Of a stretch of 7,135 nt of DNA, positions 1-6,410 are shown piece after piece (the first letter of the stretch is position 1; every line of letters begins with the position of its first letter). Position numbers and translations under genes: made by a program. Origin of the DNA: Tannerella sp. Its GTDB lineage: Bacteria > Bacteroidota > Bacteroidia > Bacteroidales > Tannerellaceae. The notes under the pieces were generated by a model that made no database searches, was not told where the DNA came from, and worked only from the letters and a program-made list of their open reading frames with translations. The stretch covers positions 1-7,135 of the forward strand of contig JAIRLL010000350.1 of assembly GCA_031259505.1 (NCBI GenBank), in the 5' to 3' direction.

Positions 1-2
1 CA

Positions 3-1922
3 AAAAAACTGTATCGCGACCGCAGCCGCAACGACGAAACGGCATGTTGCGAAGCCGGCCTCGCTTCGCCCGAACAGGTACGCGAAATCATTGCCGTTGC
101 GGAAAAAGACGCATCGGGATGGAGAAAAACGTCTGTCGACGAACGAACGAAAATCCTCCACCGGACGGCGGAATATTTGAGCGCCAGACGAGGCGACCTG
201 ATTGGCTGCATGGCGGCCGTCACGGGAAAAGTCTTTACCGAAGGCGACGTCGAAGTGTCGGAAGCAATCGACTTCTGTCGCTATTATCCGGTCACGATGA
301 AATATTTCGACAGTCTGAAGACCGTCTCCCACGCGCCGAAAGGAATCGTGCTGGTCATTCCGCCGTGGAATTTCCCGCTTGCCATACCCGCGGGCGGGAC
401 GGCGGCGGCGCTGGCTGCAGGCAATACGGTGATACTTAAACCGGCGACGGCGGCGCTTCCCGTGGCCTGGATGCTTGCCGAATGTTTCTGGAGTGCAGGC
501 GTCCCGAAAGATGCTTTGCAGGTGGTTTGTCCTGCCGACCGCACGTCGCTCGACTTCCTGTGTGCGCATCCTTCCGTGAAGCATGTCGTCCTGACCGGCG
601 GGACGGACACGGCTTTTCGGCTGCTCGCCAACAGTCCCCGTACGCCGCTCTCGGCCGAAACGGGTGGCAAGAACACGATCATCATCACCGCCAGCGCCGA
701 TCAGGATCACGCCATTCTGAACGTGATTTCGTCGGCCTTCAGCAACGCGGGACAAAAATGCTCGGCCTGCTCGCTGCTTTTAGTCGACAAAAAGACTTAT
801 CACGACGAGACGTTCAAATCGAAGTTGAAAGACGCCGTGACAAGCCTGCGTACGGGAAGCGTATGGGATACGATGAACAGCGTCGGCCCGATGCTCGACA
901 ACCGCAACGAGAAACTGCAATACGCCATCGAGCATCTCGAGCCTGGCGAGTCGTGGCTGGTCGCGCCCGAGTTTGTCGACGAAAAGAAATACATCCTTAA
1001 ACCGACGGTCAAATGGGGCGTCAGGCCGGGCAGTTACACCTTCAGGACGGAGTTGTTCGCGCCGTTGCTGTCGGTAGTCTGCATCGACAGTCTGGAGCAG
1101 GGAATCGCATACGCCAATGCCTCCGAATATGGTCTGACGGCCGGCCTCCAAAGCCTGAACGAAGCCGAACAGACACGCTGGAAAAACAGTATCGAAGCCG
1201 GAAACCTGTACATCAATCGCGGCATCACGGGCGCGATTGTTCGCCGTCAGCCGTTTGGCGGCATGAAGCGTTCTGCTTTCGGCGGCGGCATAAAGGCCGG
1301 AGGGCCGAACTACGTCTCCTGCTTCTTACGGTTTACGGAAAGCGAAATCACGAAAACGGCGCCTCCAACCGCGCTGAGCCAGCTCGTGACGGACGGGACG
1401 GACAAAGCCCGCGTGGCCTTCGGACATGCAGGTTTCGAACATGCACGTGATGAAGAGTTCTCGCAGGAAAAAGATGTCAGCCTCGTCTGCGGCGAAGAAA
1501 ATATTTTCCGCTATCTCCCGCTGAAAAGCGTCGGATTTCGCGTAGCCGACGACGATAATCCGGCGGACATACTGCTGGTTATGGATGCTGCCCATATGGC
1601 CGGAACACCGCTTGCGGTAAGCGTGTCGGCAGGCAATCCGAATCTGGAAGCGATCAGAAAGGCAGCATCGCTGTTGCCGGGAACCTCGGTTGTCGAACAG
1701 GACGAACAGGCTTTTATCGACACTCTGGAGGAATACGATCGCATCCGCGCCTGTTCGACGCGCCTGTCCGATGCGCTCTGCCAAAAAGCCGCCAAGACAG
1801 GAAAACATATTGCCGACAGCAAACCACTGGTCGAAGGACGTCTGGAACTGTTGCATTACCTGAAGGAGCAAAGCATCGCGTATGAATATCACCGTTACGG
1901 GAGTATTTTCGGCGATTGTTGA
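3..1922 (+). CDS. putA: Bifunctional proline dehydrogenase / L-glutamate gamma-semialdehyde dehydrogenase (PutA), 3' part only
   Basis: The frame is open from the left edge, so the start lies upstream; 639 residues are visible. An in-frame TTG at 177 is internal and not a plausible start. The visible part is an aldehyde dehydrogenase domain of the P5C dehydrogenase type, which oxidises glutamate-gamma-semialdehyde to glutamate with NAD in the second step of proline catabolism. Numbering from the first visible codon, the NAD-site motif PPWNFP starts at 120, the general-base Glu is E219 in ETGGKN, the nucleophile is C253 in GQKCSA, and the family anchor RQPFGG is near 416-421. About 200 residues follow the dehydrogenase domain, ending in GRLELLHYLKEQS (from 612) and HRYGS (630-634). 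This tail is typical of long PutA proteins and absent from ordinary stand-alone P5C dehydrogenases. The proline dehydrogenase half is therefore inferred to lie outside the window. A stand-alone enzyme with a PutA-like tail is the alternative. Confidence 0.88.
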   Translation, partial: KKLYRDRSRNDETACCEAGLASPEQVREIIAVAEKDASGWRKTSVDERTKILHRTAEYLSARRGDLIGCMAAVTGKVFTEGDVEVSEAIDFCRYYPVTMKYFDSLKTVSHAPKGIVLVIPPWNFPLAIPAGGTAAALAAGNTVILKPATAALPVAWMLAECFWSAGVPKDALQVVCPADRTSLDFLCAHPSVKHVVLTGGTDTAFRLLANSPRTPLSAETGGKNTIIITASADQDHAILNVISSAFSNAGQKCSACSLLLVDKKTYHDETFKSKLKDAVTSLRTGSVWDTMNSVGPMLDNRNEKLQYAIEHLEPGESWLVAPEFVDEKKYILKPTVKWGVRPGSYTFRTELFAPLLSVVCIDSLEQGIAYANASEYGLTAGLQSLNEAEQTRWKNSIEAGNLYINRGITGAIVRRQPFGGMKRSAFGGGIKAGGPNYVSCFLRFTESEITKTAPPTALSQLVTDGTDKARVAFGHAGFEHARDEEFSQEKDVSLVCGEENIFRYLPLKSVGFRVADDDNPADILLVMDAAHMAGTPLAVSVSAGNPNLEAIRKAASLLPGTSVVEQDEQAFIDTLEEYDRIRACSTRLSDALCQKAAKTGKHIADSKPLVEGRLELLHYLKEQSIAYEYHRYGSIFGDC

Positions 1923-2206
1923 ATTGACTGAACCATGATTTTTACGCATTCGCATGCAATGAAAAAGGTTGTATTACTGCATTTAACTCCGGGAATTCAA
2001 CGAGGAAGCGACTGCATCGGAACAGTTCAAGGTTCAGGGATTATCGGCAGGAAGGTATCGCGTATCATTTTTTATAAAACGCGGCAAAAAAAATACACCG
2101 TATCATATTTTCCATATCTTTCCTCTGTAAAAAAACTTTTTTCATTCCATGCGCTTGTAAATCCAAAATTATCATGTAATTTTGCATCTGTAAAAAATGA
2201 CGAATA
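1923..2206. other. Intergenic region between putA and the metallophosphoesterase gene
   Basis: This 284-bp gap becomes very AT-rich in its second half, with A and T runs around 2087-2145. I find no convincing strong terminator. The best hairpin is a 5-bp CGCGT/ACGCG stem around 2058-2082 without a following T-tract on the plus strand. A 90-codon open frame (1935-2207) crosses the gap but resembles no family I know and covers the promoter, so I treat it as chance. The 3' end holds the promoter of the next gene. Confidence 0.6.
2155..2184 (+). promoter_or_regulatory. Bacteroidota-type promoter for the metallophosphoesterase gene
   Basis: A TTG (-33 element, 2155-2157) is followed by exactly 19 bp and then TAATTTTG (2177-2184), a full match to the Bacteroides -7 consensus TAnnTTTG. 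Transcription should begin near 2190, giving a leader of only about 16 nt before the ATG at 2207, with no Shine-Dalgarno sequence. That pattern is normal for this phylum. The assignment rests on consensus matching only. Confidence 0.75.
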
Positions 2207-2908
2207 ATGGATGAAATTTTAATTGTACCCGATATTCACGGGCGAAATTTTTGGGAACCGGCGCTCGATTTCGAGGGAACGGTGATTTTTCTGGGTGATT
2301 ATACCGACCCGTATCCGCACGAAAATTTCACGCAGGAAGATGCTTACCGGGGTCTTTTGCGAATTGTGGACTTCAAAAAGAAAAATCCCGACAGAGTCAC
2401 CCTGCTGGTCGGCAATCACGAAATGCACTACTACAACAGCGATTATGCCTGCGGACGATTTGACAGTCACTACTTCGGACCGTTCAATGCGATACTGACC
2501 GGCAAAGAAACAGCCGGATTGTTTCAGTTGTGCAAGCAGATTGACAACTACCTGTTTATTCATACCGGAATAACCAAAGGCTGGTATGACGCGCACTTCG
2601 ACGAACTGTCGAAACTGGGAAATACGCTGGAAGAGCAGATGAATAATCTGTTCGTCTCCAACATGGAAGCCTTTCACGAAGCATCCATCTACAGAGGCGG
2701 CTATCATTCGGCAGGAAGCCCGTTGTGGGCGGACGTGTCGGAATTTCTCGATGAGCCGGAACACTTCAGCGACACCATTATACAAATAATCGGTCATACG
2801 CAACTGCGAGATGACGAGCCTCTTATAAAAGATAACATCCGTTTGCTTGACAACAGGCAATTGTATGTATTGAAAAATGGCGAAACAGTGAAATACGTCG
2901 TTCCCTGA
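2207..2908 (+). CDS. Calcineurin-like metallophosphoesterase (PPP-like)
   Basis: The 233-residue protein has the ordered metal-binding motifs of the binuclear metallophosphoesterase superfamily: DIHG (D9, H11), GDYTDPY (D31), GNHE (69-72, with N70 and H71), a lone His in FIHTG (H119) and GHT (H197). All expected metal ligands are present, so it should be an active cytoplasmic hydrolase; there is no signal peptide or membrane segment. The SPLWAD stretch (171-176) and motif spacing resemble the Ser/Thr phosphatase (PPP) branch, but the usual GDxVDRG is replaced by GDYTDPY. Protein phosphatase activity cannot be assumed; nucleotide or other small phosphoester substrates are equally possible. The ATG at 2207 is supported by the promoter just upstream and by the only sensible in-frame start before the DIHG motif. 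The gene ends 12 bp from the convergent kinase gene and seems to be transcribed alone. Confidence 0.88.
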   Translation: MDEILIVPDIHGRNFWEPALDFEGTVIFLGDYTDPYPHENFTQEDAYRGLLRIVDFKKKNPDRVTLLVGNHEMHYYNSDYACGRFDSHYFGPFNAILTGKETAGLFQLCKQIDNYLFIHTGITKGWYDAHFDELSKLGNTLEEQMNNLFVSNMEAFHEASIYRGGYHSAGSPLWADVSEFLDEPEHFSDTIIQIIGHTQLRDDEPLIKDNIRLLDNRQLYVLKNGETVKYVVP

Positions 2909-2920
2909 TTCTTTGAATCC

Positions 2921-3847
2921 TTACTGAATCCTGTATCTTTCTGCAAATTCGGGCGAGATATAATTGTCGTAACTTCGGCAGACTTCGGATGCAAATTCCA
3001 TTCCGTAGCGGATGATTTTCTCCCACGTCAGTTCGCCAGGCAGAGACAGGTCATGATAGCCGATGCCGTGTTTGATCAGTCCATAGATTACCCCCGCGTT
3101 AAAACTGTCGCCTGCGCCGACCGTACTCAGCGGCGTGACGGGAGTCACATCGAAATGCGCGCGTATTTTTTCGGTATACAGGTTTACGCCGCCAGCCCCG
3201 TGTGTGGTAATTAGCTTTTTACAATAAAATTCCACTTCTTCTTTATAGACATTGTCCATGTCCGTTTTACCGTAGAGATTGAAAAAGTCTTCATCCGACC
3301 CGTGCACAATGCCGGCAAACTCGTAATTGTCCATCACCGTCGAGCGCACGCGAATGGCTTCATGGGCGTGCGCCTTGCGAAAATTCACATCGTAATAGAT
3401 AATCGCCTTGCGCAGCCTGGCATACTCGAGCAAATCCGTAATTCGCTCGCGCAGATCGGCGTGGAGCGCATAAAACGAGCCGAAGACAAGAATGTCGTCT
3501 TCGTTGATTACCGGAAACGATACATCCAGCCGCCGTGCAGGATAATCTGTATAAAAAATGTACTCGGCATCTTTCGACTGATCGAGGAAAGCAAGCGACA
3601 CGGGGCTTTTTCTGCCGGACAGACTGCCTGTATGGCTTGTTGTCATCCCGTTGGACTGCATAAAATCGCGTACTGTATCTCCAACCCTGTCATCTCCCAG
3701 CTCGCTGATAAACGCGACGGGAATACCCAGCCTGCTCAGCGATACCATACAGTTGAACGCCGAGCCGCCCGGGACGGCCACCTGCGGACGGTTGTCCCTG
3801 AAAATCACGTCCAAAACAGTTTCGCCCACTCCAATAACTTTTCTCAT
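2921..3847 (-). CDS. PfkB-family carbohydrate kinase
   Basis: This 308-residue protein of ribokinase/PfkB type transfers phosphate from ATP to a sugar or nucleoside hydroxyl. The N-terminal glycine-rich signature is GGSAFN (27-32), and the C-terminal signature is STVGAGDSFNAG (241-252), where D247 of GAGD is the expected catalytic base. YYDVNFR (151-157) and the segment around HGSDEDF (182-188) match the middle of the fold. Length is normal for the family. It resembles the fructokinase-like kinases annotated in Bacteroides, but PfkB specificity cannot be read from these motifs, so the substrate is open. Its ATG lies 2 nt after the stop of the SIS isomerase gene, so the two are almost certainly one transcript and may be translationally coupled. 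A weak GGAG lies within the end of the isomerase gene. The isomerase partner suggests work on the same or a related sugar phosphate; that is inference. Confidence 0.88.
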   Translation of the reverse strand: MRKVIGVGETVLDVIFRDNRPQVAVPGGSAFNCMVSLSRLGIPVAFISELGDDRVGDTVRDFMQSNGMTTSHTGSLSGRKSPVSLAFLDQSKDAEYIFYTDYPARRLDVSFPVINEDDILVFGSFYALHADLRERITDLLEYARLRKAIIYYDVNFRKAHAHEAIRVRSTVMDNYEFAGIVHGSDEDFFNLYGKTDMDNVYKEEVEFYCKKLITTHGAGGVNLYTEKIRAHFDVTPVTPLSTVGAGDSFNAGVIYGLIKHGIGYHDLSLPGELTWEKIIRYGMEFASEVCRSYDNYISPEFAERYRIQ

Positions 3848-3849
3848 AT

Positions 3850-4467
3850 TTATTTATCTCCGTTTTTACTCTGACGGCGGCTTTTCGCGCCTAAATATCC
3901 GCCATGATGACGTTTGGCATAATCGGCGCTCGTAAAACCTATTTGCTGCATTACGCCGACTACGAGCAAGTCGCCAATTACCGCCATCACGGTGGTCGAT
4001 GTCGTCGGCGTCAAACCCAGCGGACATACTTCTTTCGGCGAACCGGTCAGCAGACATGCCGCGGCGATTTTTGCCAGCGGACTTTTCGGATTCGACGTGA
4101 CGACGATAAATTTCATGTCGCTCACCAATCCCCGCGATAACGCCACAAGCTCCAGCAATTCACGCGTTTTACCCGAATTTGAAACTAACAGCATGATGTC
4201 GTTTGCGCGGACAATACCCAAATCGCCGTGCTGCGCTTCGCTCGGATGCAAAAAATATGCCGGCGTCCCGGTCGAACTGAACGTGGTCGCGATATTCATC
4301 GCCACTTGCCCGGCTTTTCCCATTCCACTTAGAATAAGCGTCCCGCCAAGCTCATGTACATGCTTTGTTATCAACTCTATCGCCTTGTCGTATTCTTCCG
4401 TAACAGGAATATTGCGAACGGCTTCTACTTCTTGTGCCAATACGGCTTTAATATTTCTTTTCATCAT
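3850..4467 (-). CDS. Single-domain SIS sugar-phosphate isomerase (KdsD/KpsF/GutQ-like, no CBS domains)
   Basis: The 205-residue protein is one SIS domain of the arabinose-5-phosphate isomerase group, which converts ribulose-5-phosphate to arabinose-5-phosphate for Kdo and lipopolysaccharide synthesis. Diagnostic blocks are SGMGKAG (47-53, K51), HPSEAQHGDLG (74-84, H80), SNSGKTREL (96-104), EVCPLGLTPTTSTT (146-159, E146) and HHGGYLG (187-193). Enterobacterial KdsD and GutQ are over 300 residues because two CBS domains follow; here only 12 residues remain after the last block. Single-domain members are known in Bacteroides as far as I recall, so this looks like a family form and not a truncation. 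The SNSGE seen in KdsD is SNSGK here (K100). Two adjacent ATGs (4467 and 4464) are possible starts. It is first in an operon with the PfkB kinase and divergent from the lipoprotein gene. A 6-phospho-3-hexuloisomerase role is a less likely alternative, given the PLGLTPTTSTT block. Confidence 0.85.
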   Translation of the reverse strand: MMKRNIKAVLAQEVEAVRNIPVTEEYDKAIELITKHVHELGGTLILSGMGKAGQVAMNIATTFSSTGTPAYFLHPSEAQHGDLGIVRANDIMLLVSNSGKTRELLELVALSRGLVSDMKFIVVTSNPKSPLAKIAAACLLTGSPKEVCPLGLTPTTSTTVMAVIGDLLVVGVMQQIGFTSADYAKRHHGGYLGAKSRRQSKNGDK

Positions 4468-4472
4468 GTCTG

Positions 4473-4480
4473 CAAATGTA
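4473..4480 (-). promoter_or_regulatory. -7 box of the isomerase-kinase operon promoter
   Basis: Read on the minus strand, TACATTTG matches TAnnTTTG fully. It ends only 5 nt before the ATG at 4467, so the transcript would be leaderless or nearly so. The expected -33 position, 19 bp upstream, has only a weak TTTA. Confidence is therefore lower than for the other promoters. Confidence 0.5.
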
Positions 4481-4514
4481 ACGAATATTTTTTTCTGGCT
4501 AAATTAAAATAACG

Positions 4515-4522
4515 TATATTTG
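4515..4522 (+). promoter_or_regulatory. -7 box of the lipoprotein gene promoter
   Basis: TATATTTG fully matches TAnnTTTG and lies 31 nt before the ATG at 4554, giving a predicted leader of about 25 nt without a Shine-Dalgarno. The -33 region is poor (TTCTGG around 4493-4498). This box and the divergent minus-strand box are 34 bp apart, so the two promoters probably compete for, or share, the same control region. Confidence 0.6.
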
Positions 4523-4553
4523 CATCCGATAAACAAAATAAGAAGTCTTTGTT

Positions 4554-5714
4554 ATGGATAAAAGAAGTGTTACATACCTTATTATAAGCGCGCTTTGCGG
4601 CATATTGTGGTTCGGATGCAATGAGCGTTCGGGTAAATTCACGGTGAAAGGCATCGTGACCGGAGTTGACAATCAGATGATTTACCTGGAAAATGTCGGG
4701 ATTGGGTCTGTTGAACCGGTTGATTCGGCAAAACTGAACGGATCGGGCGAATTCAGTTTCAAGATGAAAAGTCCCCAGTATCCTGATTTCTACCGGTTGC
4801 GGATAAATAACCGCTTCATCAACTTTGCCGTCGATTCTACGGAGACAATATCATTCACCGCAGATTACAAGACGTTTGCAACATCCTATCAGGTCGAAGG
4901 TTCGGAAAGCTGTTCGACCATCAAGGAAATCACGCTTGCCCAGTTGGATGCCAACCAGGCCATCCATCGTATCCGCAAGGATTACGAATCCGATATGATT
5001 TCCGATTCGCTCTACCGGGCACATACACTGGAAGCCATTGAAAACTACAAGGATGTGGCCAGAAATTATATCTACAGCAGGCCCATGTCGACGGAGTCCT
5101 ATTATGCGCTTTTCCAGCAAATCGACGGACTTCTGTTTTTTGACCCGTATGACAAAATCGACTCGCGGGCATACGGCGCCGTAGCGACCAGCTACAATCA
5201 TCTGTATCCCGAAAGTCCGCGCGCCAAACATCTTTACAATCTGACCTTGCAGGCCCTGAAAGTGCTTCGCGGTCAGCGGTCTGTCGACTGGAATAATATT
5301 GAGACAAAGGAAATTGATTTCTTCGACGTCGAATTGCCCGATATCCGTGGCGAAAAAATCAAACTGTCGGAAGTGGCGAAAGACAAGGTCGTCGTCCTGA
5401 ACTTTATGGCCTGTCAAACAGAATGGTCGGCGGAATTGAACGCATTGCTGCAACGTGTCGATTCCGCATATCGCGACAGGGGCGTGGAGATTTTCCAGAT
5501 TTCGCTGGACAGCGACGTGCATCTCTGGAAAAATACGGTGTCGAACTTTCGCTGGACGTGCGTGCGCGATCCGCAGACCGTATATTCGCAGGCCGCCGCT
5601 ACATACAACGTCAAGCAGTTGCCCGCGCTCTTCCTTCTGAATCGCAAGGGAGTACTGGTAAAACGCGTTGAAAATCTGGACAATCTGCTGCAGGACGTCG
5701 GACAGTTGCTCTGA
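4554..5714 (+). CDS. DUF4369 / thioredoxin-fold lipoprotein lacking the CxxC active site
   Basis: The 386-residue protein has a short basic N-terminus, a hydrophobic segment (about 7-21) and a Cys at 22 followed by NERSG, so it is probably exported and lipidated, although LWFGC is an atypical lipobox. Residues about 28-125 look like the DUF4369 beta-rich domain common in Bacteroidota. A helical, charged middle follows (about 125-250). The C-terminal part, about 258-386, has a TlpA/AhpC-like thioredoxin fold: a strand VVVLNFMA, later QISLDSD, and KQLPALFLLNRKG with the conserved cis-Pro at 357. Where WCxxC should follow NFMA, the sequence is CQTEWSAEL, so only C287 is near and no CxxC exists; C336 is the only other Cys in the domain. 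Disulfide oxidoreductase function is thus doubtful, and a binding or structural role in the envelope is more likely. Substrate and partners are unknown. It appears to be transcribed alone. Confidence 0.82.
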   Translation: MDKRSVTYLIISALCGILWFGCNERSGKFTVKGIVTGVDNQMIYLENVGIGSVEPVDSAKLNGSGEFSFKMKSPQYPDFYRLRINNRFINFAVDSTETISFTADYKTFATSYQVEGSESCSTIKEITLAQLDANQAIHRIRKDYESDMISDSLYRAHTLEAIENYKDVARNYIYSRPMSTESYYALFQQIDGLLFFDPYDKIDSRAYGAVATSYNHLYPESPRAKHLYNLTLQALKVLRGQRSVDWNNIETKEIDFFDVELPDIRGEKIKLSEVAKDKVVVLNFMACQTEWSAELNALLQRVDSAYRDRGVEIFQISLDSDVHLWKNTVSNFRWTCVRDPQTVYSQAAATYNVKQLPALFLLNRKGVLVKRVENLDNLLQDVGQLL

Positions 5715-5734
5715 AAGCATGAGGATAGCAGTAA

Positions 5735-5765
5735 AATAAACCGGGTTGCCAACAAACTGTTTATT
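5735..5765. repeat. Short AT-rich inverted repeat after the lipoprotein gene
   Basis: AATAAAC (5735-5741) and GTTTATT (5759-5765) are perfect 7-bp inverted copies around a 17-nt loop, 21 nt past the stop codon. The stem is weak and no T-tract follows, so a terminator role is only a possibility. Confidence 0.25.
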
Positions 5766-5802
5766 CCGCATACAATATATGTTATAAAGCATTCAGATAT
5801 AT

Positions 5803-5833
5803 TTTGCGAATTGTGAAATGTTGCATATCTTTG
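5803..5833 (+). promoter_or_regulatory. Consensus Bacteroidota promoter for greA-HIT
   Basis: TTTG (5803-5806), a 19-bp spacer, then TATCTTTG (5826-5833): both elements match the Bacteroides -33/-7 consensus without a mismatch. Predicted transcription start is near 5840, about 85 nt before the greA ATG. The leader is clearly longer than those of the other genes here, and it contains a hairpin and U-tract. Confidence 0.8.
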
Positions 5834-5840
5834 CACAGTA

Positions 5841-5852
5841 GTTTTATAAAAC
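5841..5852. promoter_or_regulatory. 12-bp perfect palindrome at the predicted greA transcription start
   Basis: GTTTTATAAAAC is its own reverse complement and begins 7 bp after the -7 box, so it would cover about +1 to +13. The position suits an operator, or a small 4-bp hairpin at the RNA 5' end. AT-rich palindromes of this length also occur by chance, so function is unproven. Confidence 0.3.
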
Positions 5853-5859
5853 CATAAAC

Positions 5860-5905
5860 GGATTCCGGTTGAAAGAATTTAGCCGGGATTCTTTTTTTAT
5901 TTTTT
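5860..5905 (+). terminator. Terminator-like hairpin in the greA leader (possible attenuator)
   Basis: GGATTCCGGTT (5860-5870) pairs along all 11 positions with AGCCGGGATTC (5881-5891), counting three G-U pairs. The pairing extends inward by GAA/TTT to a stem of about 14 bp closed by an AGAA loop (5874-5877), with one more G-U pair. A T-tract interrupted by a single A follows (5892-5905). This is the form of a Rho-independent terminator on the plus strand. It lies downstream of the greA promoter and upstream of its ribosome site, so it would stop leader transcripts after about 55-60 nt, and would also stop read-through from the lipoprotein gene. Confidence 0.65.
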
Positions 5906-5911
5906 AGATAC

Positions 5912-5917
5912 AGGAGG
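5912..5917 (+). promoter_or_regulatory. Full-consensus Shine-Dalgarno of greA
   Basis: AGGAGG sits 7 nt before the greA ATG, which is ideal spacing, and fixes the start at 5925. It is the only strong Shine-Dalgarno in the window. Other starts (2207, 4467, 4554, 6411) have none, as expected for Bacteroidota. Confidence 0.85.
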
Positions 5918-5924
5918 ATAAACT

Positions 5925-6395
5925 ATGGCTATAACGTACATGACAGAAGAAGGTTATAACAGATTACTGGCTGAAATCAATCATCTGGAAACGGTAAAAC
6001 GTCCCGAAATCTCAGCGCAAATCGCAGAAGCGAGAGACAAGGGCGATCTTTCCGAAAACGCCGAATATGATGCAGCCAAGGATGCGCAGGGCATTCTCGA
6101 AGTGAAGATTGCGCAAATGAAGCAATTGATCTCGAATGCCCGCCTGATAAACGAAGCGCAAATCACGACGGACGTTGTGCAGATTCTGAACAAGGTAAAA
6201 ATCAAAAATCTGCACAACAATATCGTCATGACCTATACTTTGGTTGCCGATTCGGAAGCAAACCTGAAAGAAAACAAGATTGCAGTAAGCACTCCGATTG
6301 CCAAAGGACTGATTGGCAAAAAAGCAGGCGATGTGGTGGATATTAAGGTGCCGTCGGGGACAGTCAAATTTGAAATTGTCGAAATTTCCATCTGA
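5925..6395 (+). CDS. greA: Transcription elongation factor GreA
   Basis: The 156-residue protein has the length and full architecture of GreA. An N-terminal antiparallel coiled coil (about 1-77) enters the RNA polymerase secondary channel, and a C-terminal FKBP-like domain (about 80-156) binds the polymerase. The tip of the coiled coil reads GDLSENAEY (40-48), with the acidic residues D41 and E44 that position the second metal for cleavage of backtracked RNA, so it should be catalytically competent. The C-terminal block IGKKAGDVVDIKVPSG is also typical. The start at 5925 is fixed by the AGGAGG and by the conserved length. The gene has its own consensus promoter and a leader with a terminator-like hairpin, pointing to control by premature termination. 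The HIT gene begins 15 nt downstream with no promoter between, suggesting co-transcription. Confidence 0.97.
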   Translation: MAITYMTEEGYNRLLAEINHLETVKRPEISAQIAEARDKGDLSENAEYDAAKDAQGILEVKIAQMKQLISNARLINEAQITTDVVQILNKVKIKNLHNNIVMTYTLVADSEANLKENKIAVSTPIAKGLIGKKAGDVVDIKVPSGTVKFEIVEISI

Positions 6396-6410
6396 AGACT
6401 TTTAAAATAT

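Noticed and set aside
177..179. TTG as the start of the aldehyde dehydrogenase gene
   Set aside because: The same frame continues upstream to the window edge with sequence typical of the N-terminal part of P5C dehydrogenases, so the TTG is an internal Leu codon.
1935..2207. A 90-codon plus-strand frame between putA and the metallophosphoesterase gene
   Set aside because: It spans the AT-rich gap and the consensus promoter, has no ribosome site, resembles no family and shows no domain-like composition.
2907..2919. GATTC-TTT-GAATC inverted repeat between the convergent genes as a bidirectional terminator
   Set aside because: The stem is only 5 bp with a 3-nt loop and no T-tract on either strand.
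4851..5792. A 313-codon minus-strand frame opposite the lipoprotein gene
   Set aside because: It is long but antisense to a gene with clear domains, a signal sequence and a promoter; it has no promoter of its own and no recognisable motif.
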